Source: Micromonospora_G sp044901685 (GTDB taxonomy: Bacteria; Actinomycetota; Actinomycetes; Mycobacteriales; Micromonosporaceae). From it: a stretch of 64,000 nucleotides of DNA. The notes beneath the pieces were generated by a model that saw only the letters and a program-made list of their open reading frames with translations, did not search any database and had not been told where the DNA came from. The translations under genes and the position numbers were made by a program. The stretch lies in the NCBI RefSeq assembly GCF_044901685.1, contig NZ_JBJDPS010000002.1, positions 930,001 through 994,000 of the forward strand, in the 5' to 3' direction. The stretch's first letter is position 1. Every line of letters starts with the position of its first letter. Positions 33,268-41,921 of the stretch are shown piece by piece.

Positions 33268-34551
33268 ATGCGCGTGCTGCATGTCAACAAGTTCCTCTAC
33301 CGCCGTGGCGGCGCGGAGGGTTACCTGCTCGACCTCGCCGCACTCCAGCGGGCAGCCGGCGACACGGTCGCCTACTTCGGCATGAGCCACCCGGAGAACG
33401 ACTCGCCGTTGCCGTACGCCGGGCACTTCCCGAGCGAGGTGGAGTTGGAGCCGGCGCCGAGCGGGCTGCGCCCCAGGACGGTGGCCGCCGGTCGGATGCT
33501 CTGGTCACCGTCGAGCCGGCGAGGTCTGGCCCGGGTCATCGACGACTTCCGGCCGGACGTGCTGCACCTGCACAACATCTACCACCAGCTCTCCCCGTCG
33601 GTGCTGGCCGCCGCCCGGTCGGCTGGCGTACCGTGCGTGCTCACCATGCACGACTACAAGCTCGCCTGCCCCAGTTACCAGTTGCTGGACCGGGGCCGAC
33701 CGTGCCAGGCGTGTGTCACCGACGGCCCGTTGCAGGCGGCCCGGCGCCGCTGCAAGGACGGATCGCTGTCCCGTAGCGCGTTGCTCGCGGTCGAGTCCTG
33801 GTTGCACCGGGAACTGGGCCTGTACGACCCGGTGCAGGTCTTCGTCAGCCCGAGCGGGTTCCTGGCGGACGTGATGCGTCGCGCCGGTGTCTTCCCCGAC
33901 CGGCTGCGGGTGGTGAACCACTTTGTCGACCTGAACGGGATCGCGGCCAAGGAAGAACCCGGCGGGGGTGTTGTCTTCGCCGGCCGGCTCGCCCCGGAGA
34001 AGGGGGTGGACGTGCTGGTCGAGGCGGTCGCCGCGCTGCCCGACGGGGTGCCGGTCGACATCGCCGGGGACGGCCCGGCCCGACCCGCGTTGGAGGCGCT
34101 GGCCGAACGGGTGGCGCCCGGCCGGGTCCGGTTCCACGGCCGGCTCGACAAGGCGCGACTGCACGACCTGGTCCGCTCGGCGGCGGTGGTCGCGGTGCCG
34201 TCCCGCTGGCACGAGAACCAGCCGATGGCGGTGCTGGAGGCGTTCGCCTGCGGCGTACCGGTGGTCGCCAGCGACCTCGGCGGCCTGCCCGAGCTGGTCG
34301 AGCCCGACGTGGACGGCCGGATCGTGCCGGCGGACCAGCCGGCGGCGCTCGCCGACGCGCTGCGCGACCTGCTGGCCGACCCGGGGCGGGCGCACCGGAT
34401 GGGGCTGGCCGGTCGGGCGAAGGTGGCCCGGGACTTCGCACCCGACCGGCATTTGTCCCGGATCCGCGAGTTGTACGCCGAGGCCGCCGAGGCGCGGCCG
34501 GTCCGGCGCCGGTCGGCCCCGGCCCCGGTCGGCGGGGGAGTGGCCCGGTGA
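33268..34551 (+). CDS. GT4-type glycosyltransferase
   Basis: The 427-residue GT-B glycosyltransferase has the acceptor half MRVLHVNKFLYRRGGAEGYL, with a DVLHLHNIYHQLSPS segment and a Cys-containing stretch (CPSYQ...CQACV...CKDG) seen in some GT4 exopolysaccharide enzymes. The donor half holds VVFAGRLAPEKGVDVLVEAV and PSRWHENQPMAVLEAFACGVP. The ATG at 33268 fits the family start; the longer open frame upstream runs through the divergent promoter region. Its stop overlaps the next start (GTGA). Confidence 0.88.
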   Translation: MRVLHVNKFLYRRGGAEGYLLDLAALQRAAGDTVAYFGMSHPENDSPLPYAGHFPSEVELEPAPSGLRPRTVAAGRMLWSPSSRRGLARVIDDFRPDVLHLHNIYHQLSPSVLAAARSAGVPCVLTMHDYKLACPSYQLLDRGRPCQACVTDGPLQAARRRCKDGSLSRSALLAVESWLHRELGLYDPVQVFVSPSGFLADVMRRAGVFPDRLRVVNHFVDLNGIAAKEEPGGGVVFAGRLAPEKGVDVLVEAVAALPDGVPVDIAGDGPARPALEALAERVAPGRVRFHGRLDKARLHDLVRSAAVVAVPSRWHENQPMAVLEAFACGVPVVASDLGGLPELVEPDVDGRIVPADQPAALADALRDLLADPGRAHRMGLAGRAKVARDFAPDRHLSRIRELYAEAAEARPVRRRSAPAPVGGGVAR

Positions 34552-35546
34552 ACCCGGTCCGGGTGCTCTACCTCGCCGGTAGCGGTCGCAGCGGCAGCAC
34601 CCTGGTCACCACCGTGCTGGGACAGTTGCCCGGTTTCTTCGCCGCTGGCGAGCTGCGTTACCTGTGGCGGCGGGGCATCCTGGAGAATCGTCCGTGCGGG
34701 TGCGGACTGCCGCTGGCCGAGTGTGCGCTCTGGACCCGGATCCGGGCCGACCTGCCCGAACACGACCCCACCGGGATCGCCGGCCGGCTGGTCGAGCGGC
34801 TGCGGCTGCGCCGGCTGCCCGCGCTGCTGCGCCGGCACCGCCGGGGGCGACCACCGGTGCCCGGTCATCCCGACGACACCCACCTGGCCCGGCTCTACGC
34901 CTCCATCGCCGAGCACGCGCTGCCCGGACCGGGCGAGGGCGTGGTCGTCGACTCGTCCAAGCTGCCCCCGTACGGCGCCCTGCTCGGCGGGCTGCCCGAC
35001 ATCGAGCTCTACGTGCTGCACGTGGTACGCGACCCGCGCGCCACCGCCTTCTCCTGGCGCCGCCGCCGGCCCCTGGACGGGGGCGCCGACGACCGGCTGA
35101 TGAGCCGGCCACCGGTGTGGAAGGCGGCCCTGCTCTGGCTGGTCTGGAACACCGCGACCGTACGGCTCTGGGGCGCCCGACCCGAACGTTACCTGCGGAT
35201 CCGTTACGAGGACTTCGTCGACGACCCGGCCGGCACCACCGCGCGGATCACCGGTTTTGTCGGTGCCACCCCGGGCGACCTGCCCTTCCCCACCCCGGAC
35301 ACGGTCCGGCTCGCCCCCACCCACTCGGTCGCCGGCAACCCGTCCCGGCACCGTACCGGGGTGGTCGAGGTGGTCGCCGACACCGAGTGGGTGACCGGGC
35401 TCGGCGCCCGCGGGTACGCCGTGGTCACCGCCCTGACCTGGTCGACCCTGCGCCGGTTCGGCTACCCGTTGCGTCGTCCCGCCGTCGGGCCGGCGTCAAC
35501 CAAGGCCACCGTCTCCCCGTCACCCGTCGCCCGGCAGGAAGGCTGA
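34548..35546 (+). CDS. Sulfotransferase
   Basis: The 332-residue protein has the PAPS loop YLAGSGRSGSTLVTTVLGQL at its N terminus, followed by ELRYLWRRG and a Cys-rich CGCGLPLAECALW stretch typical of one actinobacterial sulfotransferase group. VLHVVRDPRATAFSWRRRR is the 3'-phosphate motif and RIRYEDFVDDPAG the later family segment. It overlaps the glycosyltransferase gene by four bases and is followed three bases later by another sulfotransferase, so the plus-strand operon is GT-ST-ST. Confidence 0.9.
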   Translation: MNPVRVLYLAGSGRSGSTLVTTVLGQLPGFFAAGELRYLWRRGILENRPCGCGLPLAECALWTRIRADLPEHDPTGIAGRLVERLRLRRLPALLRRHRRGRPPVPGHPDDTHLARLYASIAEHALPGPGEGVVVDSSKLPPYGALLGGLPDIELYVLHVVRDPRATAFSWRRRRPLDGGADDRLMSRPPVWKAALLWLVWNTATVRLWGARPERYLRIRYEDFVDDPAGTTARITGFVGATPGDLPFPTPDTVRLAPTHSVAGNPSRHRTGVVEVVADTEWVTGLGARGYAVVTALTWSTLRRFGYPLRRPAVGPASTKATVSPSPVARQEG

Positions 35547-35549
35547 ACG

Positions 35550-36461
35550 ATGCTCTCACTGGTGGTGGGCACCGGTCGGTGCGGTTCGACCCTGGTCCAG
35601 GAGCTGCTCTCCCGGCACCCGGCGGTCGGCTTTGTCTCCGGGCTGGACGACAAACTCTCCCGGTTGAACCCGAAGGGCCGGTTCAACGGCACGCTCTACC
35701 GCCGGTCCGCGCCGCGCCCGGCCGGGATGACGTCGCTGCGGCACAGCCGGCGGCTGCTGGAGCGCGGCCGGCTGCGGGTGGCGCCGTCGGAGGCGTACCA
35801 CCTGCTCGACCGGCACGTGCTCGCCGGGTTCTCCCGGCCGTGCCGGGACCTGCTCGCCGAGGACCTGACCCCGTTCGTCGCCCGGCGGCTGCGGGCGTTC
35901 TTCGACGAGCGGATCGCCCGGCAGGGCTGCCAGCAGTTGGTGCAGCACGTCACCGGTTGGCCGCGTACCGGCCTGCTGCACGCCGCCTACCCGGACCTGC
36001 GGGTGGTCAACGTCGTACGCGACGGTCGGGCGGTGGCCAACTCCTGGCTCCAGATGGGCTGGTGGGACGGGTGGCGTGGGCCGGACAACTGGATCTACGG
36101 CCCGCTCCCGTCCGACCTGCGCGAAGAGTGGATCGAGTCCGGCCGCTCGTTCCAGGTGCTCGCCGCGCTCGGCTGGAAGATGCTGATGGAGGCGTTCGTG
36201 CAGGCCCGGTTGCGCCACCCGGCCGACCAGTGGCTCGACGTACGCTACGAGGACCTGGTCGCGTCTCCGCGTGAGCAGGTCGAACGGATGCTCGACTTCC
36301 TCGGGCTGGACTGGTCGCCGGCCTTCGAGAAGGGCTTCGCCCGGTACGATTTCCCGCCCGGCCGGGCCGCCGCCTACCGCGACGAACTCAGCCCGCTCCA
36401 GCTCGGGGCGATCGAGCGGGTGCTGGAGAAACCGCTGGCCGAGTGGGGCTACTCGATCTGA
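35550..36461 (+). CDS. Sulfotransferase
   Basis: The 303-residue protein starts directly with its PAPS loop (SLVVGTGRCGSTLVQELLSR). VVNVVRDGRAVANSWLQMGW is the 3'-phosphate motif, and WLDVRYEDLVASPREQVERM is the family C-terminal segment. Many aromatic residues around WWDGWRGPDNW may form the acceptor site. It starts three bases after the previous sulfotransferase and ends the plus-strand run of the locus. It is convergent with the ABC exporter genes 26 bases away. Confidence 0.9.
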   Translation: MLSLVVGTGRCGSTLVQELLSRHPAVGFVSGLDDKLSRLNPKGRFNGTLYRRSAPRPAGMTSLRHSRRLLERGRLRVAPSEAYHLLDRHVLAGFSRPCRDLLAEDLTPFVARRLRAFFDERIARQGCQQLVQHVTGWPRTGLLHAAYPDLRVVNVVRDGRAVANSWLQMGWWDGWRGPDNWIYGPLPSDLREEWIESGRSFQVLAALGWKMLMEAFVQARLRHPADQWLDVRYEDLVASPREQVERMLDFLGLDWSPAFEKGFARYDFPPGRAAAYRDELSPLQLGAIERVLEKPLAEWGYSI

Positions 36462-36487
36462 CCCCGCTCGGCGCCCGCCGGCTCGGC

Positions 36488-37324
36488 TCAGTTCGGGCCG
36501 GTGTCGAAGCGCCGGATGGCCAGCGGCATGAAGACCGCCAGCAACAGCAGGCACCAGCCGACGGTCGCGGCGACCGGGTGCGCGATCGGCCAGGCCGGGT
36601 CGGCCGAGGTGGTGGCCGGGTTGCCGAAGAGGTGCCGGCAGGCGGCGACGGCCGCGCTGACCGGGTTCCAGTCGGCGACCGTACGCAGCACCGCCGGCAT
36701 GCCCTCGGTCGGCACGAAGACGTTCGAGATCATCGTGACCGGCATGACCAGCGGGCCGAGTTTGGCCGCGGTCTGCACGTTCCGGATCACCGTGCCGAGG
36801 TAGATGCCGACCCAGGAGACCGAGAACTGGAGCAGCATCAACAGTCCGAACGCACCGAGCGCGGCACCGGGACCGGTCTGCACCCGCCAGCCGACCAGCA
36901 GGCCGGTGCCGGCCATCACCAGCAGGCTCACCCCGTTGACCAGCAGGTCGGCGGTGGTCTGCCCGAGCAGGATCGACGATCGCGCGGCCGGCATGGACCG
37001 GAAGCGGTCCATCACCCCGAGGTCACTGTCGCTGGCGACGGTGATCATCGCAGTGACCAGTGTGGTCACCGTCGACATCACGAACAGGCCCGGCATGAGG
37101 TACGCCCGGTAGTTGCCGCCGTCGCCGATCGGGATCGCGCTGCCGAAGACGTACCCGAAGAGCACCACGGCGGCGAGCGGGAAGGCGAGCGTACCGATGA
37201 TCTGCCCCGGGGCGTGCTTGAGCTGGAGCAACACCCGGTAGCAGATGGTCAGTACGTCGGCGATCCGCCAGCGCAGCCGGGTCAGGCCGTGGCTGTCCGG
37301 TACGCCACCGCTGATCGCGGTCAT
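36488..37324 (-). CDS. ABC-2 type permease (DrrB-like)
   Basis: The 278-residue membrane protein has six hydrophobic segments and the ABC-2 signature region (SDLGVMDRFRSMPAARSSILLG). Such permeases pair with DrrA-type ATPases to export drugs or lipids. Its ATG overlaps the stop of the ATPase gene by four bases. The pair sits beside the sulfated-glycan locus but is controlled by its own TetR gene, so a self-resistance or antibiotic export role is as likely as glycan export. Confidence 0.9.
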   Translation of the reverse strand: MTAISGGVPDSHGLTRLRWRIADVLTICYRVLLQLKHAPGQIIGTLAFPLAAVVLFGYVFGSAIPIGDGGNYRAYLMPGLFVMSTVTTLVTAMITVASDSDLGVMDRFRSMPAARSSILLGQTTADLLVNGVSLLVMAGTGLLVGWRVQTGPGAALGAFGLLMLLQFSVSWVGIYLGTVIRNVQTAAKLGPLVMPVTMISNVFVPTEGMPAVLRTVADWNPVSAAVAACRHLFGNPATTSADPAWPIAHPVAATVGWCLLLLAVFMPLAIRRFDTGPN

Positions 37325-38346
37325 CCGACGGTCTCCTTGGTCGTGGTGGTCCGGTCGGTCGTCCCGTCGGTCGTCCCGTCGGTCGGTCCGTCCGTCGGTC
37401 GGGCCCGGTCGGTCAGTCGGAGGAAGACCTCGTCCAGGGTGGGACGCCGTACGGCGACGTCCTCGGGGTCGACGCCGGCCTGGTCCAGCAGCCGCACCAC
37501 CGAGGGGAGACTCACCGCGTCGGCGCTGATCGGCACGCTGAGCAGCCGCTGGTCGACGTCGACGTCCGGCGCCGACCCGGCCAGCCGGGCCAGGACCGGG
37601 GCGGCGGTGTCGAGTTCGGCCACCGCCCGGACCACCACGTCGATCCGCCCGCCGAGTTCCGCCTTGAGCGCCTCCGGGCTGCCCGAGGTGACCACCCGAC
37701 CGTGGTCGATCACCGCGATGTGTCGCGCCAGGTGGTCCGCCTCGTCCAGGTACTGCGTGGTCAGCAGCACGGTCATGCCGTCGGCGACCAGTTCGCGGAC
37801 GGTCTGCCAGATCTCGTTGCGGCTGCGCGGGTCCAGACCGGTGGTGGGCTCGTCCAGGAAGAGCACGGCCGGCGAGACGATCAGGCTGGAGATCAGGTCG
37901 AGCCGTCGGCGCATGCCGCCGGAGTAGGTCCGGACCAGCCGGTCCGCGGCGTGCGCGAGGTCGAAGCGGTCGAGCAGGTCGTCGGCCCGCCGCCGGGCGG
38001 TACGTCCGGTGAGGTGGAACAGTCGACCGAAGATGTGCAGGTTCTCCCGGCCGGTGAGTCCCTCGTCCAGGGCCGCGTACTGTCCGGCGAGGCCGATCCG
38101 GTGGCGCACCCGGACCGCGTCCCGGACCACGTCGTGGCCGGCGACCAGGGCGCGCCCGGCGTCCGGTCGGGTGAGGGTGGCGAAGATCCGGATGGCCGTG
38201 CTCTTGCCGGCGCCGTTCGGCCCGAGCAGGCCGTAGACCGTGCCGGCGGGCACGGTGAGGTCGAGTCCGGCGAGCGCCTCGGTGCTGCCGAACCGTTTGC
38301 GCAGCCCCTCCGCGACGACCACCGCGTCGCCCGTCGTCTGCCCCAT
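37321..38346 (-). CDS. ABC transporter ATP-binding protein (DrrA-like)
   Basis: The 341-residue ATPase has Walker A GPNGAGKST, Q-loop region (LAGQYAALDEGLTGREN), signature YSGGMRRRLDL, Walker B AVLFLDEPTTGLDPRS and the switch His in LLTTQYLDEADHLARH. The C-terminal domain includes RRPTLDEVFLRLT, the DrrA-family tail. The last 25 residues are a repetitive Thr/Asp tail (PTDGPTDGTTDGTTDR) encoded by a 12-bp GTCGGTCGTCCC-type repeat near 37355-37400. GTAGGAGG precedes the ATG at 38346. It is divergent from the TetR gene, its likely regulator. Confidence 0.93.
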   Translation of the reverse strand: MGQTTGDAVVVAEGLRKRFGSTEALAGLDLTVPAGTVYGLLGPNGAGKSTAIRIFATLTRPDAGRALVAGHDVVRDAVRVRHRIGLAGQYAALDEGLTGRENLHIFGRLFHLTGRTARRRADDLLDRFDLAHAADRLVRTYSGGMRRRLDLISSLIVSPAVLFLDEPTTGLDPRSRNEIWQTVRELVADGMTVLLTTQYLDEADHLARHIAVIDHGRVVTSGSPEALKAELGGRIDVVVRAVAELDTAAPVLARLAGSAPDVDVDQRLLSVPISADAVSLPSVVRLLDQAGVDPEDVAVRRPTLDEVFLRLTDRARPTDGPTDGTTDGTTDRTTTTKETVG

Positions 38347-38492
38347 CGGACCTCCTACTGGGTACGCCGTACGCGGTTTTGTGTCTCGTACGCTAGCTAA
38401 CCGGGTACGCTGTACGCAAGTAGACGGACGAACGGAAAGCGCGTCGACCGACGGGGAGACCCGGCGGTACGGCGACCACGGAGGGCACGTCG
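38347..38492. promoter_or_regulatory. Divergent ABC exporter/TetR promoter region with repeated operator-like boxes
   Basis: GGGTACGC[C/T]GTACGC occurs as a direct repeat at 38360-38374 and 38403-38417, 43 bp apart, so on the same helical face. A third CGTACGC lies between them near 38388. Each box contains two GTAC steps. They flank the part of the gap most likely to hold both promoters, so they are good candidates for TetR binding sites. GGAGGG before the GTG at 38493 is the TetR ribosome binding site. Confidence 0.65.
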
Positions 38493-39260
38493 GTGAGATC
38501 GAGCGGCGGGAACAGCGACGACACCTCCGGTCCCGCCCGGGACGTGCCGCCCGCCCTGCCCCTGTCGGTCCGGGTCAGCCTGCCCGCGCCCACCTCCTCC
38601 CGGGGACCGGCGCCGACCTACAGCCGGGCCCAGGTCGCCGCCGCCGCGATCCGGATCGCGGACGAGTCCGGCATCGAGGCCGTCTCCATGCGCAGGGTGG
38701 CCGCCGCGCTCGGCACCGGGCCGATGAGCCTCTACCGGTACGTCGACAACAAGGAAGCCCTCTGCGAGCTGATGCTCGACCACATGTTCGGCGAGACCGA
38801 ACTGCCCGAGCCGACCGGCGACTGGCGGGTCGACCTCGCCGAGGTGGCCCGCAGCCTGCGGCGGGCCCAGCTCAGCCATCCCTGGCTGGCCCGGATCGCC
38901 GCCGGTCGGCCGGCGATGGGTCCGAACATGCTGGAGATCTTCGAGTACGGCATGTCCATCCTGGACCGGCTCGGCCTGGACACGGTCGACATGCTGGAGA
39001 TATTCGCCCTGGTCAGTAGCTGGGTCGGTGGCTTCGTGCAGGAGGAGATCGCCGAGCAGGCGGCCCGCCGGGACCGAGGTCTGGACGAGGAGCAGTGGCA
39101 GCGGGGCATGGCCCGACACCTGGAGGCACTGATCGACAGCGGTGACTACCCCTACCTCGCCCGGGTGGCACGGGCGGGCGCGGACCGGGACTTCGACACC
39201 CGGTTCGACCGAGGCCTCGACCGCATCCTCGCCGGAATCGAGGCGACCCTGCCAGGGTAG
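38493..39260 (+). CDS. TetR-family transcriptional repressor
   Basis: The 255-residue regulator has an N-terminal disordered stretch of about 40 residues. The TetR helix-turn-helix follows (YSRAQVAAAAIRIADESG, then MRRVAAALGTGPMSLYRYVDNKEAL), and then a TetR_C-type ligand domain. This class commonly represses a divergent drug exporter and is released by the exported compound. The divergent DrrAB-like genes and the repeated boxes between them fit that pattern. Confidence 0.9.
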   Translation: MRSSGGNSDDTSGPARDVPPALPLSVRVSLPAPTSSRGPAPTYSRAQVAAAAIRIADESGIEAVSMRRVAAALGTGPMSLYRYVDNKEALCELMLDHMFGETELPEPTGDWRVDLAEVARSLRRAQLSHPWLARIAAGRPAMGPNMLEIFEYGMSILDRLGLDTVDMLEIFALVSSWVGGFVQEEIAEQAARRDRGLDEEQWQRGMARHLEALIDSGDYPYLARVARAGADRDFDTRFDRGLDRILAGIEATLPG

Positions 39261-39378
39261 GTGTGGTCCCATGGGATGTGGTGAACGGATCATGACGCGG
39301 ACCCCGAGGTCACCTCGTCATATCCTGGCTTAACCTATAGGGAACATACGGTTTGACTCGCCTGGGGAGGATGCGCGG
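39261..39378 (+). promoter_or_regulatory. Promoter region of the amino acid ABC importer
   Basis: This 118-bp gap is locally AT-rich (39320-39355), with CCTATAGG and TTAACC-type sequences that could hold a -10 element. GGGGAGGA about eight bases before the ATG at 39379 is the ribosome binding site. Hexamer assignment is uncertain. Confidence 0.4.
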
Positions 39379-40206
39379 ATGGTAGAGCTTCGAGGGGCCC
39401 GGCGCGGCACGGCGCTGGCCGTGGGCGCGGTGCTCGCGATCGCCGGCCTGACCGGTTGCGCGAAGGAGGACACCGGCGGCACCACTGCCGACGGTGTGCA
39501 GGTGGTGGCGGCCGGCAAGTTGACCACCTGCACCCACCTGCCGTACTCGCCGTTCCAGTCGAAGGACAACAGCGGCAAGGTGGTCGGCTTCGACGTCGAC
39601 ATCGTCGACCTCGCGGCCAAGAAGCTCGGCCTGACCCAGGAGATCGTCGACACCCCGTTCGAGGGCATCAAGTCCGGGGCCGACCTCAACGCCGGCAAGT
39701 GCGACGTCGCCGCCGCCGGCATGACCATCACCGACGAGCGCAAGAAGGTGCTCGACTTCTCCGCGCCGTACTTCGACGCCACCCAGGCGCTCGTCGTGCC
39801 GGTCGGCAAGCCGTACAAGACCCTCGCCGACCTGGCCGGCAAGCGGCTCGGCGTGCAGGGTGCCACCACCGGCGAGGACTACGTCAAGCAGCAGGTCCAG
39901 CAGCAGGGCCTGAAGATCGAGGTGGTCTCCTACAAGGACCTCGGGGCCGAGCAGCAGGCCCTGGCCACCGGCCAGATCGAGGCGGCCGTCGGCGACCTGC
40001 CGGTCTGGAACGAGTACGTCAAGGCCAACCCCGGCAAGGTTGTGGTCGCGGGCGGGTTCGACACCGGCGAGCAGTACGGCCTGGCGGTCAAGAAGGGCAA
40101 CGCCAAGCTGCTGGAGACGATCAACCAGGCGCTCACCGAGGCGCGGGCCGACGGCAGCTATGACAAGATCTACGAGCAGTGGATCGGCGCGAAGCCGACG
40201 CTCTGA
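39379..40206 (+). CDS. Polar amino acid ABC transporter substrate-binding lipoprotein
   Basis: The 275-residue precursor has a lipobox signal (VLAIAGLTGC) and is predicted to be lipid-anchored outside the membrane. The family-3 solute-binding domain shows LPYSPFQSKDNSGKVVGFDVDIVDLAAKKLG, then FEGIKSGADLNAGKCDVAAAGMTIT and a C-terminal GSYDKIYEQWIG. (These are contiguous motif regions of the mature protein.) Family members bind glutamate, glutamine, arginine or similar ligands; specificity cannot be read here. It is the first gene of the importer operon and is followed by a strong hairpin before the permease gene. Confidence 0.92.
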   Translation: MVELRGARRGTALAVGAVLAIAGLTGCAKEDTGGTTADGVQVVAAGKLTTCTHLPYSPFQSKDNSGKVVGFDVDIVDLAAKKLGLTQEIVDTPFEGIKSGADLNAGKCDVAAAGMTITDERKKVLDFSAPYFDATQALVVPVGKPYKTLADLAGKRLGVQGATTGEDYVKQQVQQQGLKIEVVSYKDLGAEQQALATGQIEAAVGDLPVWNEYVKANPGKVVVAGGFDTGEQYGLAVKKGNAKLLETINQALTEARADGSYDKIYEQWIGAKPTL

Positions 40207-40227
40207 CCTGCTCTGAGCTGTGACGAC

Positions 40228-40254
40228 ACCGCCCGGCGGCCACCGCCGGGCGGT
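40228..40254 (+). terminator. Perfect hairpin between importer binding-protein and permease genes
   Basis: ACCGCCCGGCGG (40228-40239) and CCGCCGGGCGGT (40243-40254) form a 12-bp stem with a CCA loop, in the middle of an otherwise tight operon. It may stop part of the transcription or protect the 3' end of the binding-protein message, giving more binding protein than membrane parts. Confidence 0.8.
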
Positions 40255-40265
40255 CTGGGGGAGGC

Positions 40266-41129
40266 ATGGCAGATCCGACGACGTTGACGGCCGGGGACAC
40301 GGAACGACCGTCCCCGGTCCCGCCGACCGGCCGACGGCGACTCGGTCGCCGGCAGCGCCAGCGGCTCTGGCGGCTGGCCGGCTACCTGGTCTTCGCGCTC
40401 GTGCTGCTCGGCGTGGTGTTGGCGGCCGACTGGGACCGGCTCGCCGAATCGTTCTTCCGGCTGGACATCGCCTCGGGCATGTTCCCCGAGGCGATCACGG
40501 TCGCGCTGCGCAACACCATCGTCTACACGCTGCTGGCATTTGCCTTCGGCCTGGTGGTCGGCCTGGTGCTGGCGCTGATGCGGCTCTCGTCCGTCGCGCC
40601 GTACCGCTGGTTCGCCACCGCCTACATCGAACTGTTCCGGGGGCTGCCCTCGCTGCTGGTGCTCTTCATGGTCGGCTACGGCGTGCCGCTGGCCTTCCCG
40701 GACCGGGAGATCCCGGGCGGGGTGTACGGCGCGGTGACGGTCGGCCTCGGCGCGACCGCCGCCGCGTACATGGCGGAGACGATCCGGGCCGGGATCCAGG
40801 CCGTACCGAAGGGGCAGCTCGAGGCCGCCCGGACACTCGGCATGTCGCACGGCCGCGCGATGGTCTCGATCGTGCTGCCGCAGGCGTTCCGGATCGTCAT
40901 CCCGCCCCTGACCAACGAGATCATCCTGCTCACCAAGGACACCTCGCTCGCGTACGTCCTGGGTGTCACCGCGACCACCATCGAGCTGACCAAGTTCGCC
41001 GGCGATGCCCTCAACACCCGGGTCAACCCGACCCCGCTGGTCGTCGCCGGCCTGCTCTACCTGGCGATCACGCTGCCGCTGTCACAACTGGTCCGCTGGC
41101 TGGAACGCCGGGCCGAGAAGGAGAGGTGA
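40266..41129 (+). CDS. Polar amino acid ABC transporter permease
   Basis: The 287-residue membrane protein has about five to six helices and the HisM-type permease signature: ALRNTIVYTLLAFAFG..., YIELFRGLPSLLVLF and the EAA loop EAARTLGMSHGRAMVSIVLP. A polar N-terminal segment of about 35 residues precedes the first helix. It would form the membrane channel with the preceding binding protein and the following ATPase. The ATP-binding gene starts six bases after its stop. Confidence 0.92.
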   Translation: MADPTTLTAGDTERPSPVPPTGRRRLGRRQRQRLWRLAGYLVFALVLLGVVLAADWDRLAESFFRLDIASGMFPEAITVALRNTIVYTLLAFAFGLVVGLVLALMRLSSVAPYRWFATAYIELFRGLPSLLVLFMVGYGVPLAFPDREIPGGVYGAVTVGLGATAAAYMAETIRAGIQAVPKGQLEAARTLGMSHGRAMVSIVLPQAFRIVIPPLTNEIILLTKDTSLAYVLGVTATTIELTKFAGDALNTRVNPTPLVVAGLLYLAITLPLSQLVRWLERRAEKER

Positions 41130-41135
41130 CCGGCG

Positions 41136-41921
41136 GTGCCCGCGATCGAGATCCGCGACCTGCGTAAGTCGTTCGGCAGGCTGGAGGTGCTGCGCGGCAT
41201 CGACCTGTCGGTGGAGACCGGCGAGGTCGTGTGCGTGATCGGACCGTCCGGGTCCGGCAAGTCCACCCTGCTGCGCTGCGTCAACCTGCTGGAGGAACCG
41301 TCCAGCGGCACGGTGCGTGTCGACGGTGTCGAGGTCACCGACCCGGACTGCGACATCGACGCCGTACGGCGCCGGATCGGCATGGTCTTTCAGCAGTTCA
41401 ACCTCTTCGGCCACCTGCGGGTGCGGGAGAACCTCACCATCGCCCAGCGTCGGGTGCTGCGCCGGTCCCGCGCCGAGGCGGAGCGGATCGCGATGGCGAA
41501 CCTCGACCGGGTCGGGCTGGCCGAGAAGGCCGACGCCTACCCGGCGCAGCTCTCCGGTGGGCAGCAACAGCGGGTGGCGATCGCCCGCGCGCTGGCGATG
41601 GAGCCGGGGCTGATGCTCTTCGACGAGCCGACCAGCGCGCTCGACCCGGAACTGGTCGGCGAGGTGCTGGCGGTGATGCGTTCGCTCGCCGCCGAGGGCA
41701 TGACCATGCTGGTGGTCACGCACGAGATGAGCTTCGCCCGGGAGGTCGCGTCAAGGGTGGTCTTCATGGACGGCGGCACGGTTGTCGAGTCCGGGCCGCC
41801 CGAGGAGGTCTTCGGCGCGCCACGTGAGGCCCGTACCCGGGAGTTCCTGCACCGGGTGCTCGAACCGACCCGGGTCAGCGAGGCAGAGATCGGGGCCCAG
41901 GCCCCCGCGGCGCAGGGGTAG
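41136..41921 (+). CDS. Polar amino acid ABC transporter ATP-binding protein
   Basis: The 261-residue ATPase is of the GlnQ/HisP type: Walker A GPSGSGKSTLLRC, QQFNLFGHLRV Q-loop, signature LSGGQQQRVAIARALAM, Walker B LMLFDEPTSALDPE and switch His in VVTHEMSFAREV. All motifs are intact, so it should be active. Its last 47 bases overlap the convergent GH25 gene, an unusual arrangement in this otherwise well-spaced genome and probably a sign that the GH25 tail is not native. Confidence 0.93.
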   Translation: MPAIEIRDLRKSFGRLEVLRGIDLSVETGEVVCVIGPSGSGKSTLLRCVNLLEEPSSGTVRVDGVEVTDPDCDIDAVRRRIGMVFQQFNLFGHLRVRENLTIAQRRVLRRSRAEAERIAMANLDRVGLAEKADAYPAQLSGGQQQRVAIARALAMEPGLMLFDEPTSALDPELVGEVLAVMRSLAAEGMTMLVVTHEMSFAREVASRVVFMDGGTVVESGPPEEVFGAPREARTREFLHRVLEPTRVSEAEIGAQAPAAQG

